A stretch of DNA of 64,000 bases from Haematococcus lacustris (lineage: Eukaryota > Chlorophyta > Chlorophyceae > Chlamydomonadales > Haematococcaceae), in NCBI GenBank assembly GCA_030144725.1, contig JASKMD010000003.1, positions 11,272,516 to 11,336,515 on the forward strand, in the 5' to 3' direction. This document shows positions 20,865 through 32,491 of this stretch, piece after piece. The translations under genes and the position numbers were made by a program. The notes under the pieces were generated by a model. That model ran no database searches. It was given only the letters and a program-made list of their open reading frames with translations, and was not told where the DNA came from. Numbering within the stretch: position 1 is the first letter of the stretch; each line of letters starts with the position of its first letter.

Positions 20865-23560
20865 GGGTTAGTGGGCGGGCGACCTCACCATCGTGGTGCT
20901 TTACTGGGTTAAAGACGGGCAGGTGGTAGTAGAGGCCCTGGGCATGTTTCGCGTCGCTGGGAGCCCTGCGCTGAGTGTGAGCAAGAGCTCAGCCCTGCCG
21001 TGCGCCCAGCCAGAGCCCGGGCCGGGTAACCAGGGGCGCTTAGGCCCCGAGGAGGCAGGTAGGGGAGGTCGGGGGGGTAACGGGGGGGAAGGGGGCGGGC
21101 AGGGGCAGGTGGGCGAGCTGGAGCAAGGCGGCGGGCACGGGCAGGAGGCCGAGCAGCGGCTAGGGAGTGGGCTGGGGAAGGTGGCGGGTTAGGGCAGCAA
21201 CAACAAGGTGGGAAGCAGGAGACCGAGGTGATTATCCCAGCTGTCCGAGCCGGGGTGCCAGTGCGCACCTGGGGGTCCCCCTTGGGGCGGCCTCTTACGC
21301 CGCCAAAGCGAGGCCGCCTTCGGGGGGGCAGCCGCGGCCATGACGGCGGCCTCCCTCCCTTGCGGCCTCAAGGCCTCAACCACCTGGGGCGGGTACAGGT
21401 GGCCCAGCAGTGCCTGGCTATCAAGTCCATACATCAGATGGCCTTCGTGCATCCCTCGGCTCCTCTTGCGCAGGCCATGGTTCTGGCTGTCCATCGCTAT
21501 GTGGCAGCCTCAGGCCTGCCCCAGGAGCGCAGCATTAACAGCAGCCGTCTCTACCCAAGCAAGGACATCTGCGTGACGCCCAGGGGGGAGGGAGGGGTTG
21601 GGATGCCGGACATGGGGTCCACCAGCACGGCCTTGCTGGCGAAGATGCTAGCTCAGCTCTGGTCGCCCCAAGTTCGTCCCTGGCAGCCTCTAACCCATAG
21701 CCTGCTGGCAGGCCCCTCTCACAGCACCTGGGTCATCACCGACCCCCCCGCCCCCCCCGCGCGAGGCATCAGCTAGCGGCTGCAAGCTTATGTGGCGGCC
21801 CTGGCTCGGCTGAAGCTGTTCTGTGCCGTGCCCCCCGCTATCCATTCCTTCTTCTCGGTGCTGGCGGAGCCGCTCTGGTACAATGCGCAAATCCGCATGA
21901 ACCCGGCAGCTGAGCAGGGCTGGACCCACGTTTGCCCTCCCACTTTGTGGGCCCCAACGGACGCCTCTACTCCCTAGACCCCACTGAGCATGGGCCCCTT
22001 GGGGCTTTCCGGGCGGAGGAGGGGGCGGCCTGGGGGCCATCAGCGGTGGCCCTGCTCAACAACCCGAGCTGCAGGCTGACCCCGAAGGAGCGAGCCACCC
22101 ACCTCCGCCTTCTACCCGCCCAGCGTCACGAGGCGCAGGAGCAGGCTCAAGGGCAGGAGCTAGGTGGGGCCAGGGGGAGGGGCAAAGGAGGGGGGCGGGC
22201 AAGGGGGCGGGGCGGGGGCAGGGGGAGGGGTCGTGGAAGGGGTGGAGAGCGTTGGGGCGCAGGGGGCGGGGCAGGAGGGCAGGCTGCTGACCCAGCTGAG
22301 GAGGGGCCTGGCACATGGCCCAAGGAGGAGTGGCTCTTATGCCCTTGGGCTCACCTGCAGCTGGACCCACAGGTGTGGGGCATGGGCACCCACACCCTGC
22401 TGGACTTTTCTGTCAAGCACGCCAGGGTGCGCCTACACCAACTCTAACGCGTCAGTGCCACCCCTCTTTACCCACCCAGTGGGGGCCTGTGGCCTGCGCT
22501 GTGGGGCGTGCGCCCCCCCCGGGCAGTGGGTGAACCGGAGGTGACAGCGGCGGCTGATGGGGCCCTGAGGGAGTTGGAACTTAGTTGGGAGGCCAGCGCG
22601 CAGCAGGTAGCAGGCCAGGGGGCAGCGGGGGAGCGGGAACAGCAAGGCAGGGATGCGGAGGAGCGGCCCCCCGAGGAGGTGCAAGGCAGCCAGCCGCCTC
22701 GCTGGCTGGACGCCTCCGCCAGGGCGCACCAGCGGCCCTTGCCGCAGGAGAGGGCGGCCGAGCAGGCTGAGCAACAGCTAAAGGCCTAGCAGCGGCGTGA
22801 GGGCAGGCGGCCAGTTGTCCAGCCAGCCCCCCAGGCCGACACTGTGGACCAGCTGGCTGTGGGTGTTCAGGCGGGCCAGCCGTGTGTGAGGGTGTGGACC
22901 CCACCCTTCGCCGGGAGCATGTCATTGTGGCCTGGAGGGTGCTCCACGCCAGCCTCATGGTGGGGGCTTTGTGGGGCCACATCGTCGAAGGGGCGGCTGC
23001 CCTAGCTTCTTCCGCCTGCAGCCTCTGCCAGCCGGGGCACTTGGAGACCCTCACCCACGCCTTCCTGACCTGCACCGCCGTGGCCCCAGCCTGGGAGTGG
23101 GTGTTGGACGTGTACGGCCGTCTCACAGGCACCCGCCCCCCCTCGGGCGACGCCATGCTGCTCCTCAGTGGGCGCCCCACCCGCAGTGAGGCCACTCCTT
23201 TCCAGCCCCCTGACAGCCTGTTGTGGCTCCGGCTGCGCGTGGCCTACCCGGGCGCAGTGTGGCGCCTCCGCAACTCAGAAGCCGCTACTGCCCGGCAGCC
23301 ACAGCAGGTGGCGATGCGGGTCGTGGAGGAGGTCATCCTCGCACTCACCACGGCCGTCAAGCGTGACTGGCATCGGGTGGGGAGGGACATCCGGGTGGGC
23401 GCTGTGCCCTCCACCTGGTTCAAGGGCATGGACCCGGAGCTTGACGGCGCTCACTTCGACCAGCTGTGGCCCGAGGCAGCATGGGACTGGTTTGCCAAGC
23501 AGCCTAGGAGGGAGCGGAGGGGAGCACAGGAGGGGGTAGAGCGGGGGCAGGGGTAGACCT
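20865..23560 (+). pseudogene. degenerate LINE ORF2: end of reverse transcriptase to C-terminal zinc finger
   Basis: Plus-strand remains of ORF2 in several frames. At 20872 the codons read WAGDLTIVVLYW, the place where the catalytic YADD box of LINE reverse transcriptases belongs; the box is damaged and a stop (TAG, 20869-20871) precedes it. Then SVSKSSALP (post-catalytic motif), GGVGMPDMGSTSTALLAKML near 21600 (the GG-G-D motif of the thumb), an in-frame stop at 21774, frameshifts, and from ~22900 an open segment with CSLCQPGHLETLTHAFLTC, a zf-RVT type C-x2-C-H-C finger. It ends at WDWFAKQPRRERR near 23520. The RT active site is lost, so the copy is dead. Its 3' UTR is absent compared with the copy at 19986-20465. 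Confidence 0.78.
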
Positions 23561-23564
23561 GCCA

Positions 23565-24870
23565 ACTGCTGAGCCTTGCACTCAGCATTGAGAGCTGGGT
23601 GATCAGCCAAGACTCTGGTTGCCATGCTGTGCTTGACTACCCCACCCTCAGAGTCATGGCGGCCCTTGAAATGAGATGTGGCCCCATACGACCACCACAC
23701 TGACACCTTATACCTCATGGCCATGCGCAGGTGCAGCTGCAATGCCGGTGTGCCCTTGAACTGGGCTGCGCACCCATCTGACCACATGCACAATTGCTTC
23801 ATGACCATGCACCGCTCACCCTGTAGATAATCAAGCACCTCATGCAAAGCTGCTTGTGTCACAGCAGCTGACTGATCCTTCCCATATGTCAAGACATACA
23901 CAGTCTCCTCCCGGTACTCATCTCTGTTATTCCTGAAGTATGCACATGCTACAAAGATGCCCACATTGTGATGGTGCCAGTGATCTGATTGAATCTCTGT
24001 GGGCCGCTCTACGGTCAGGCGCTCTGACCAATCACACGAGATCACCACCCTCCCATGATCAGCCGCCGGAACACAGCTAGCTGATGATGAGCTACAAAGT
24101 GGTGCCAAATGTAGCTAGGCATCTGCTCGTTTAGCTTGCCCACTACCTCACGCAGGCTCAACCTGAACTGCTGCAACTCAATCCTTGCTGGCCCTTCCTT
24201 CTGCTTGACTGGTGCGTACTGCTTGACATAGAGCATGATAGAGCCATCCACACCTGACTTGTCCTTGCAGTCAGAACACGTGCGGTGACAGCAACGTGCT
24301 TGGTGGGGTGCATCAGGTCCGCAGGGTCACATGTAGAGGTCACGAACAGTGGTGGAACTCAATTGGGTGGGGGAGGGAACCAGGACAGGAGGAGGGACTG
24401 GGAGGTGGTGGTGAGGGTGGGGGTGCTCAAACTCGCCGTTGGGGTCCACAAAAGGTGAGTCAGCAGCTAGCAAGTGTGTTGTGACTCCATCCCCATCCTC
24501 CCCAGCAGCCCCTAGGGCACCGGGGGGGGGGATGCGGTGCGAGCCCCGGGGGCAGCGGGCAGAGGTGCTGCAGTACCAGGGGCTGGGCCAGGCAACTCAA
24601 GTGCAAGGCCAGCTTTATGCTGTGCCAGGACTGTCAGCATGAACTTGATGTTGCAGCAGGTTTTGCACATACACACCTGCCGCTGAGCAGCAGAGAGACG
24701 CGCAATCCAGGGCAGCATGAGGGCCATGAAGGTGTGGAGAGAGACGGCGGGCTGCCCAGCAGCTGCCTGCTCTTGCATGTACATGCGATGCAGGTCAGGG
24801 ACCGAGCAGTCTGTAAAACGCTTAGTCTCAGTCACAGTGTTGATAGGCTCCTCCTTCCTACGCACATGGC
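23565..24870 (-). pseudogene. transposase-like protein remnant (SDG-QFK / SHFKG family), interrupted by LINE
   Basis: On the minus strand, an exon ending near 24520 carries CMCKTCCNIKFMLTVL. A second from about 24280 carries YAPVKQKEGPARIELQQF and IWHHFVAHHQLAVFRRL. After a one-base frame change near 24050 comes VVISCDWSERLTVERPTEIQ, then MWSDGCAAQFKGTPALQLH and WWSYGATSHFKGRHDSEGG. This order (C-x-C motif, D-x-SE, SDG-QFK, SH-KG) is that of an uncharacterised eukaryotic protein family often found in repeats and thought to be transposon-encoded. The spaced acidic residues would suit a DDE/D-type nuclease, but that is inference. The protein breaks off at ~23572, where the LINE sequence starts. 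The frameshift and truncation make it a pseudogene. Confidence 0.6.
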
Positions 24871-27800
24871 AGCACTACAACACAACAATTGGCCACCCTT
24901 ACACACAACATGACCCCATGCCCCCATGCCCCCATGCCCCCCTTACTCTCCCCCCATGTCCCCCTATACTACGCCTTCTTCTCCTAGTCTCACCCGTGCC
25001 ATTGGGCTGCAGTCATTATGACGCTTCGCCAAGTCCTCGGGTCCTTCCGGCTGGGGGATGTTGGGCACCCTGCAGCTGCTGCTGGTCCGTGGTCAGCTGT
25101 TGCTGGGCGCCCCGGCCAAGGCGGGTGCGTGGGCGCTTATGGCCCCATGTGCTGGCATCCCTGCTCGACTGTTGTGGTGTTGCAAGGGCTGTATCAAGCG
25201 CTGGCAGGTCGGTAGGGCTCTGCAGGGTGTAGGATGGAGGAAGAGTTGGAGGATGGAGGAATGTTAAGGTATAGGTTCCCGCCACAATGGGGGTTCCCGC
25301 CACAATGGAGGTTCCCGCCACTGCCACTGCCACTACTTACCAGCTTCGCACGTATCGCTTTATGGCGTTCCAGGAGGGCGCGGCGTCGGGGTCCAGGAGG
25401 GCTCATCGCATTTTTCGGTATCAAGTTCGCGCACAGTGCGAGAAATGTAGCGATGAGGGCGCCTAACGGCAGCACAGGGTCCACCCCGTCGGGGATGAAC
25501 ACAGGACGCAGCCAATCGGCTCCTGTGATGAGATCGACCCATGCCAATATCACCCTCTGCCACATTTTGTCATTGTATGTACCTCACAAGGTGATAGAGC
25601 TTGCCTGGGGTTCATCCTGGAATATAGACCCGTCCAGCTATCCGACACAGGTGGAAGCACGCGGAAAGGACCACTGACCGGGAAGTTGATGGTCTTGACA
25701 GAAGCCCCGAAATGATGGGGTCAAGGCTTCAGCAGAGTGCACGGTAGCGAAACAAAGTCAACAAACGGTGCTGCATACACCTCAGTGAGATGCTCTTCTT
25801 GCTTGGAGGCGGGGTTAGGCAGGTCTCGGGCCAGGTGTCAGGAAGGGCCCGGGCCATGAGGGGTCCCGACCCAACCCAGGGAATCTTGCGCATCGGTCTG
25901 CGACCCACGTACGGTCGCACCCCGTTGAGCCCCAGGTTGCAGCGAGCGACCATGTTCACAGTCCGCTGTTACGTAGCTGGTGTATGGAGGTAGTGCCAAC
26001 TCAGCGGACAAGGGCGATGTCAGTGCCTTCCACAAGGCTGTCCGCCTGGGAGTCGAACCCAGCATTGACATTACACTCCGTCACCACTATTACGCAATCG
26101 CGTCATCACTTTTCCGAGACGCTTCGCTAGCACTTCGACCGGCGTTCGTAATGGCGGGCGGAGTGATCTGGGAGGCTTCAGTCTAAAACGCGAGTTTCAG
26201 CGTGCGTGACTTACCGCGATAGCCTCAGCTACCCTTCACTAGCGCGTGGTGTGAGCGTCGGGCCTGGCACGGATTGGCGGGACCAACGGCCGGGGTGATT
26301 TTCAGTCATCCGATCCAGAGTTCAGGCGCCCCCAACATTCAAAAAATGGCAGTAAACCGACCCCTGGTAGTAGGACGGCTGTAACTCTGCACTCGCTGCG
26401 CCAAATTTAATGCTGGCTGGCTCAGTATGTAGCCAACCCAGCCAGCTACCTTTCACCCATCCAGAATAAACATACACCGAGTAGGCCGTGCACAACAAAG
26501 CATCAAAGTTAGTGATTCAAATTTGGGCCGTTGCGGGGCATGCCGTCATCGCTGCGACCGCCTTCGTCGCTTAGGCTGCTCTACATGCGCATGCGCGTCG
26601 GCAGCAGCAGTCGGATCGGAAAGCGGTTGCGGCGATGTGGCAATGAGCCCACCTCCCCCCCTTACCTAGAGGGCAATGCCACAGCTCGACCATTGGGACT
26701 TACAGCATGCTACTTACTAGGTCAAGCTCATCTAGGACATTGTTACAAACGCTCATACTCAGATATGTCAAGAGCACACTTTGGTCTGTGACCGTCAACT
26801 CCCTTAGCCGATTTCGGGGTCAGGGCCATGCAGTCAGTCACACAGCTCCACACCATGACCGAGTTTGGACTCGGCTCCTCTGAGAGTTACACTCCCCTAC
26901 ATCCCATCCACCTGCGTGCAACGTTTCATAGCTCAACTGCCACCCCACAGCCCCGTGGCCCTGATTCTACTTGGAGAACATGATGTCACTTGGAAGATGT
27001 CAAACTGATAGAGGCCTGGGTTGTTTGATGTGCAATTTGTTTCAAGAGATGCACCAGTGAGTCAAGAACAAACATTTTATAGCCATTTTCCTATGGGTGC
27101 AGCGGGTGAAACACAGTGGAGGACACAGTGGAGGAGGGGGTGTGTAAGCCGTTGATACCTTAGTGTGCGCCGACCCGAAGGGTGTATTCGGCGAGAGCGA
27201 GTATAACAATATGTTCCAAACACCCCGTCAAGGTGCCCTGCACGCCCGGCAGACATCGCGTTGGGTGTTGGCCGGACATTCCATTTGTGCACAACCAGCT
27301 CACTACGCTAGGTAGATGGGGTCACAGCGATGCGGCTCACCGTGCCAAGGATACCCGTCTCGCCGCTGTGGTTTGTTCGCGGGCACATGTGGCAGTACGC
27401 GAGCAAAGACTCCAATGTCGTGCGCTGATGGTCAGATGACGCGCATTGATTTGCAGCTACAAATGTGCCAAACGCTATCGAAAACGATGGAGTATTGAGA
27501 GAGTACTTGCATGCATATTACCAACCCCATGTTGGGAGCGCCTGACCCCAGAAGTCCGAAGTAGTCAGAAGCTTAAGTAAGCCCAGAACAACTAACAACC
27601 GTCATGACAAAGTAAGACATGACAAACCCAGATCTCGCATGCAGGGCTGAAAAGATCTGCATGCGCATTTCAAAACACATGCATTCTAGATTCAAAGCAG
27701 GACTGTAACACGAGGCGAACCGCATCATAAACCACCCCCTTAGGATGACGAATATGTGCACTAATTTGCGTGAGTGCGGAGGTCATCGTGATTATTGATG

Positions 27801-28156
27801 TGCATACTTATAGCACAAATTGTCCATGACGAACGAAACATTGCTTTAGCTAATGCCGCAACATTGCATATGAAGCTATGGCGCGAAGTGCTCCTCGATC
27901 ATTGCGTTCTTGGTCGTCCATGGGAAGGCCGGTGACTTCTTCCTGCAAGCCAAGGTAACATGAACTGCTCTGAATGCAACCTACAGTTGCGAGCGAACGA
28001 GCACGAATCCGATCATGATGCCTTCATTTGCACACTTCAGTGAAGCGACTCTTGAGGTTGCTACACTTGTGTTCCCCCTAGTGCTGTCATATCATTCGAA
28101 CCCCCTTGCATCCCCATGCTGTGGCGTACTAGCCTTGCCTTGCTTGATTTTGTATA
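24871..28156. other. gene-poor region, possible upstream exons of the transposase-like gene
   Basis: On the minus strand 25344-25565 is open with a basic end (RRRALLERHKAIRAKL) and could be an upstream exon of the transposase-like gene. At 25274-25327 an 18-bp word starting ggttcccgccacaatgg is repeated three times. From about 26200 to 28156 the GC content falls and I see no coding region, RNA gene or repeat that I can support. Confidence 0.4.
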
Positions 28157-30227
28157 CTATGACAGCTTGACCCTATAAACACTTACATGTAGCTCGCTTC
28201 GCTTGTATATGGCATGCAGCACTTCACATGGCCTCGCATTGCGGGCCAAGTTTGACAAGACATTTCGCCACATGGCGCTCATAGCGCCCGACACCAAGAT
28301 GTTGGTGCAATCCATGTGCGCCAAGGGGTTGAAGTAGCGATTGGGCCCAAGGGGCTGACCTGCCAACTGTTGAGCGATGGAGGAAGTTAGCCACGACCAT
28401 GGAGGGTTGTCGCTGTGTTGCAGGGCCATAGAGTCTGAGACTCGGCACGGAGCCAATGTTCTGCAAGGTCCGGCCCAAAGGCCGCGAGGACAACGCCATA
28501 CATCCTCAAGGTGGATGGCGTGATCAGCTTGCGCCCAAGGTTGTTGAACCACGATAGGCAAATGGTCTGTTGCAAGTGGGGTAAGCTCAAGGCCACTGCT
28601 GAAAGGCACGCTCCCGGGTAACCCATGTGATCCCACAAGCAAGCTTGCTTTTAAGTCCCCCTCCGTGAGGTATCCGTGAGGCTCCTTTCCACTTGCATCT
28701 TGTAGCGAGCAATACGGTGGAGGGGGTGGTGGCATGTTGCGAAGTGCCTGCACCCAGCTGCCTCGTCGCAAGGGTGGCAGCAGACGTCTCTCACCATTGG
28801 TGTTGGTCCCGGGGTCATTGTGGGTGGAGGACCTTGGCATCCCACCACAACTGAGGGCTGGGCGCACGGATGATACGGGCCGTTGCATTGCATTGATCGG
28901 TTGAGAACATGGCATAGGTAACTCTGTTGCTGAGCTTGCCAGTGAGCGGGGGCTCTCTTCTTGTTGCACCACTCTGGTAGTGGTGGATGAGGGCCTTGTG
29001 AAGGGTGGAGGTATGCTTACGCCACTGTCTTGGTCAGGGTGTCGCAGGTTGTCATAATCCGGCATGGGGCCGGGTTGCAACATGTTGACAGAGGAGCAGG
29101 CTGCACCGGCTTGGAGCCCCGCCGCGCTTGCCACGAGGAGTCCCATCTCGTCTGCTGGTAATTGTAACAGCCCAGCGTGGAGGCAAAGCTGCCTCACCGT
29201 CATAGACAGCTGTTGCACGGCGGCAAGCGGCAGCTGAAATAGAATCTCCACTTCAGTGATGGAGCTGTGGATGTGCCTAGTGCTTCATGGCAGCAAGCAA
29301 GGCATGAGCAGGCAAGAGCAACGAGTGCGTTCATAAGGAGGGGATGTTTTGCTCAGATTGGTATGAGTGCAATGGCCGCTGCGGGCAATGCATTGTGGCA
29401 ACATGCATTACAATGGGCTACACAATGTCAAAATGTTGGACTATGCCAGCCTTGCAACGACCACACTTCCTCCTCCCCCTATACACAAATTGGCTTCACG
29501 TCCCCATGTCTTGGATGGAATCACCCATACCCTATTAGGATGCAGGTATTGGTGAGGTTACAAGCCACCATGGCAAAAGAGCCTATGCAAGCCGCTTGTT
29601 GTGCAACACACCTGTTGTTATGAGGTAGGGGTGACGTGAAAGGCTGGGTGAGGCAGTGTACAGTGCTAGAGAGGTGGGCAACATCCGCTATAAACTGTGG
29701 GAGACGTTGTCGGGAGGGCGACAAGCTTTGGTAGCATTGCACTATGACTGGGAGAGTGTCCAAGAGCACCTGCCATCAACACACCACGAGGCCACAAGTC
29801 TGAGCACCCCACACATAAGCATCATCACACCATGTCAACAGGGTAGCAAAGGGAGGTGAAGCACCAAGTCAGCAAGTACCACGACTAAGCTTACCGGCGC
29901 GATGTCTGTGGCACACAGAAGAAGGGATGTAACTAAGTATTTAAGTAACTAAGTATGCTGACGCTGGTGCCTAAAGGACCTCTCACCTGAGCCAACAGTG
30001 CCTCTGTGGCGCAAGGCGCAATGGTGGATGCTGCGCAATGTAGGAGACGATGCAAAGCACATCGCCACACACGGGGTGTTGCACTCGCAGCTTGAGAGTT
30101 CTTCAGGGGGCGCCTGCAACACATGGGCACATGGATGTTCGGGGAAGGGCATCACCTTGACCGTCTTGTATGTACAACAGGGATGACACTGAGCTACTTC
30201 GTCGGGAAAACCCAAGGTGACTGACAC
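28157..30227 (-). CDS. unrecognised multi-exon gene, Cys-rich upstream part
   Basis: Three minus-strand exons join with matching phase: about 30227-29987, 29747-29612 and 29264-28157, with GTGAGA and GTGTGT donors and stop at 28157-28159. The first is Cys-rich (AQCHPCCTYKTVKV, SSCECNTPCVAMC), the second reads QRLPQFIADVAHLSSTVHCL, and the third is a long exon of ~368 codons starting SSITEVEILFQLPLAAVQQL. The third exon has a Pro run near its middle. The real start codon is not found; further exons may lie up to ~30540, where QRLQQLLRRTYQEGAHTLL is open. No domain is recognised. Base composition is less GC-rich than in the flanking genes. It could be host-specific or come from a mobile element. 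Confidence 0.45.
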
Positions 30228-32491
30228 TAGTCACTCCTTGTGGTGTTCAAGACAACCAAGCCACCATCTCCTTCACCGCCTCGACCCCTAGCACCATATC
30301 AAGGCATCTTGCCTGAAAGAAGTCCAGTCCAGACTGTTGACATGGGCCACCAGCAGGGTGTGCGCCCCCTCCTGATAGGTGCGCCGCAGAAGTTGCTGGA
30401 GTCGTTGGCTCAACTCGTCCGCCTGGCAAACCACAGGGCACAAATGACGCTAGCTGTGTCGTGCCAAGTGAGGGGTGCAGACTAGCAAGAGAGGGGAGCT
30501 GGCCTTGTACTTCACGCTCACCGTGCCCAAGAAACTGTTGCACACTAACAAGGGCTCAAGTCAATAGGATCAGTTATAGTACATAGCTACCATGACCTGA
30601 TACGTTTAAAGTATGAAGGTAGGTCTCAACTGCATAGATCTTGGCCACTGTCGCAGGCCCTCAACTCACTTGTTTTTGCAACGCCGTAGTCAGAGAGGTT
30701 GTGCCGTCTGTTGCTGCACTCTCTTGTTGGTCTGGTTGTCCAGCTAGCTGCTTGACCAGAGCTGCCAACTGTCTCTGGACACAACTTGCAGCACTGCAAT
30801 GCAATCAATAGTGGTCCCACAAGCATGGTAGTGACAACCTCGAAGTGGTCAGTGCATTGCGAGGATCACACGAGCTTGGTTTTCAAGCTTAGCTGGCCTG
30901 CTAACTGCTTATAACATACACGTGTAGATGACATATGTTTAAACATAGCTACATTGGAACTGTATGCGAAATGAGAGGGTCCAGTAAAAGCACCGTTTTG
31001 CAAATGGGGTGACAGCTACGCAAATTATAGGGTGCCCCACCAGCCATGCTCGACCCTGGGAAGGAGCACCCCCTCCACCACCTTCAGGTTGTTGCCCAAG
31101 CCCCGGCCCTTGTGTGCCATCCCATGCTTTGCACCACACCATGTCAGGGGCATCTCTGTAGATTGTGGCAGTTAGTCTACCCACACCACGCTGCAAGCTA
31201 CAACACAGTGTCATGGAGCCCCATAAACACCCAACTCCTTGAGGTGTATGCATGCTGCATGCACACCTGCCCATTGACCCTACGTACAACGCCAGTAATA
31301 CTGAGCCATTGTTAGCTGGGCCCCCTGTAAAGGGGCCAAACATTCCTGTACTTTCTTAACCACTACTTTCCTATTCACTTGCTGTACCTAGATGCGTTTG
31401 TAAAATCCTCCCTCACAACAAGCAAGACCCGAGGGCACGCGAGCTGAGCTAGGCAAGAAACTGAGCTGGGCTAGGTCCACTAGGATGGCGCACCAAGCAG
31501 TGCTTGGTGGGCTCCATTGCATCACCACATGCATGTTGTGGTCATCTCCTGACATGCCGGGTTGACACATTAGTGTGCGCCCTACATCCTTCAAAGCTGG
31601 CCCTGACCCTAGTTATCCCAGTCTACTCAGCCTAGCCCAATCTAGCCCCCCTATCTCGCAAGCCAATATGTCCTATCCAATAGAAGGAGGTGCAAGCGAA
31701 ACACACCCTTGAGAAGCCATAGCCTGGCAGATTGTTTAGGAGCAAGCAACAACATGGGCGGCCCCAAGCACCTTCTGCCGCACAGTGCTGACTAGCCCTT
31801 TCTCAAAGATTTTGTGAGGCCAGCCAACCGTTTGATGGCACCACCTATTGCAATGTTGCCAGTTGTTCCTTCGCCAGTCAAGCCCTCCCATGAATCAGCA
31901 AGCCACCGGATATAGGAGAGCAGTATGGGGAGGCAGATGCATTGATGCATGATGTGAGCATGAGTTCAATAACGAGGCCTTGCTTACACAGGCGCACAAA
32001 GCACAGTCACAAGGGCTATTTCTAGTCTGCTTTTCTATCCCTTGCAAACCGCAAACCGGCACTTCTTTGAAGAGAGGGTGGTAGCATTGTGTTGGGGCCC
32101 TGTAGATGATCTCAACGGCAGTTGAGGGCGCCCACAGGTCAAGTATTATCAACGGCGTAGCCCTGCACCAAGTGCAAAGAGCCTGCTTGGGAGGTATGCT
32201 TCACGCAAACTACCCCAACCCAAACACTGCAAGCCGCAGCCCTACACAGCTCGCCGCAGTCAAATAGGGGCCCATGCCAAACCCACCTGAGGTGCAGAAG
32301 GAGTAGCTGTGGGCCATCTGCTGTTGGTTCCCTCATGCCCAGGCTGCCGACGCGCAGGTGGTCCAGCAGCAGGGCCATACCAGCCAGTACCCCTTTGGCC
32401 ACTAGATGCTGCGCAGGGCACAGCCGTGAGGGCAACTTTAGGGCGGGGTGAAGGCTGGTGTCAGCGGCAGCTGGTGTGCTGGTCGCGTTCG
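30228..32491. other. intergenic region, no supported gene
   Basis: Only short frames occur. The minus-strand segment 30360-30450 looks coding-like and could be an upstream exon of the neighbour. Between 30850 and 32490 I see no gene, RNA or clear repeat. Confidence 0.4.

Noticed and set aside
26040..26062. tRNA T-arm-like sequence on the minus strand (ctgggttcgactcccag)
   Set aside because: The 7-nt acceptor partner, D-arm and anticodon arm could not be found at the right distance upstream.
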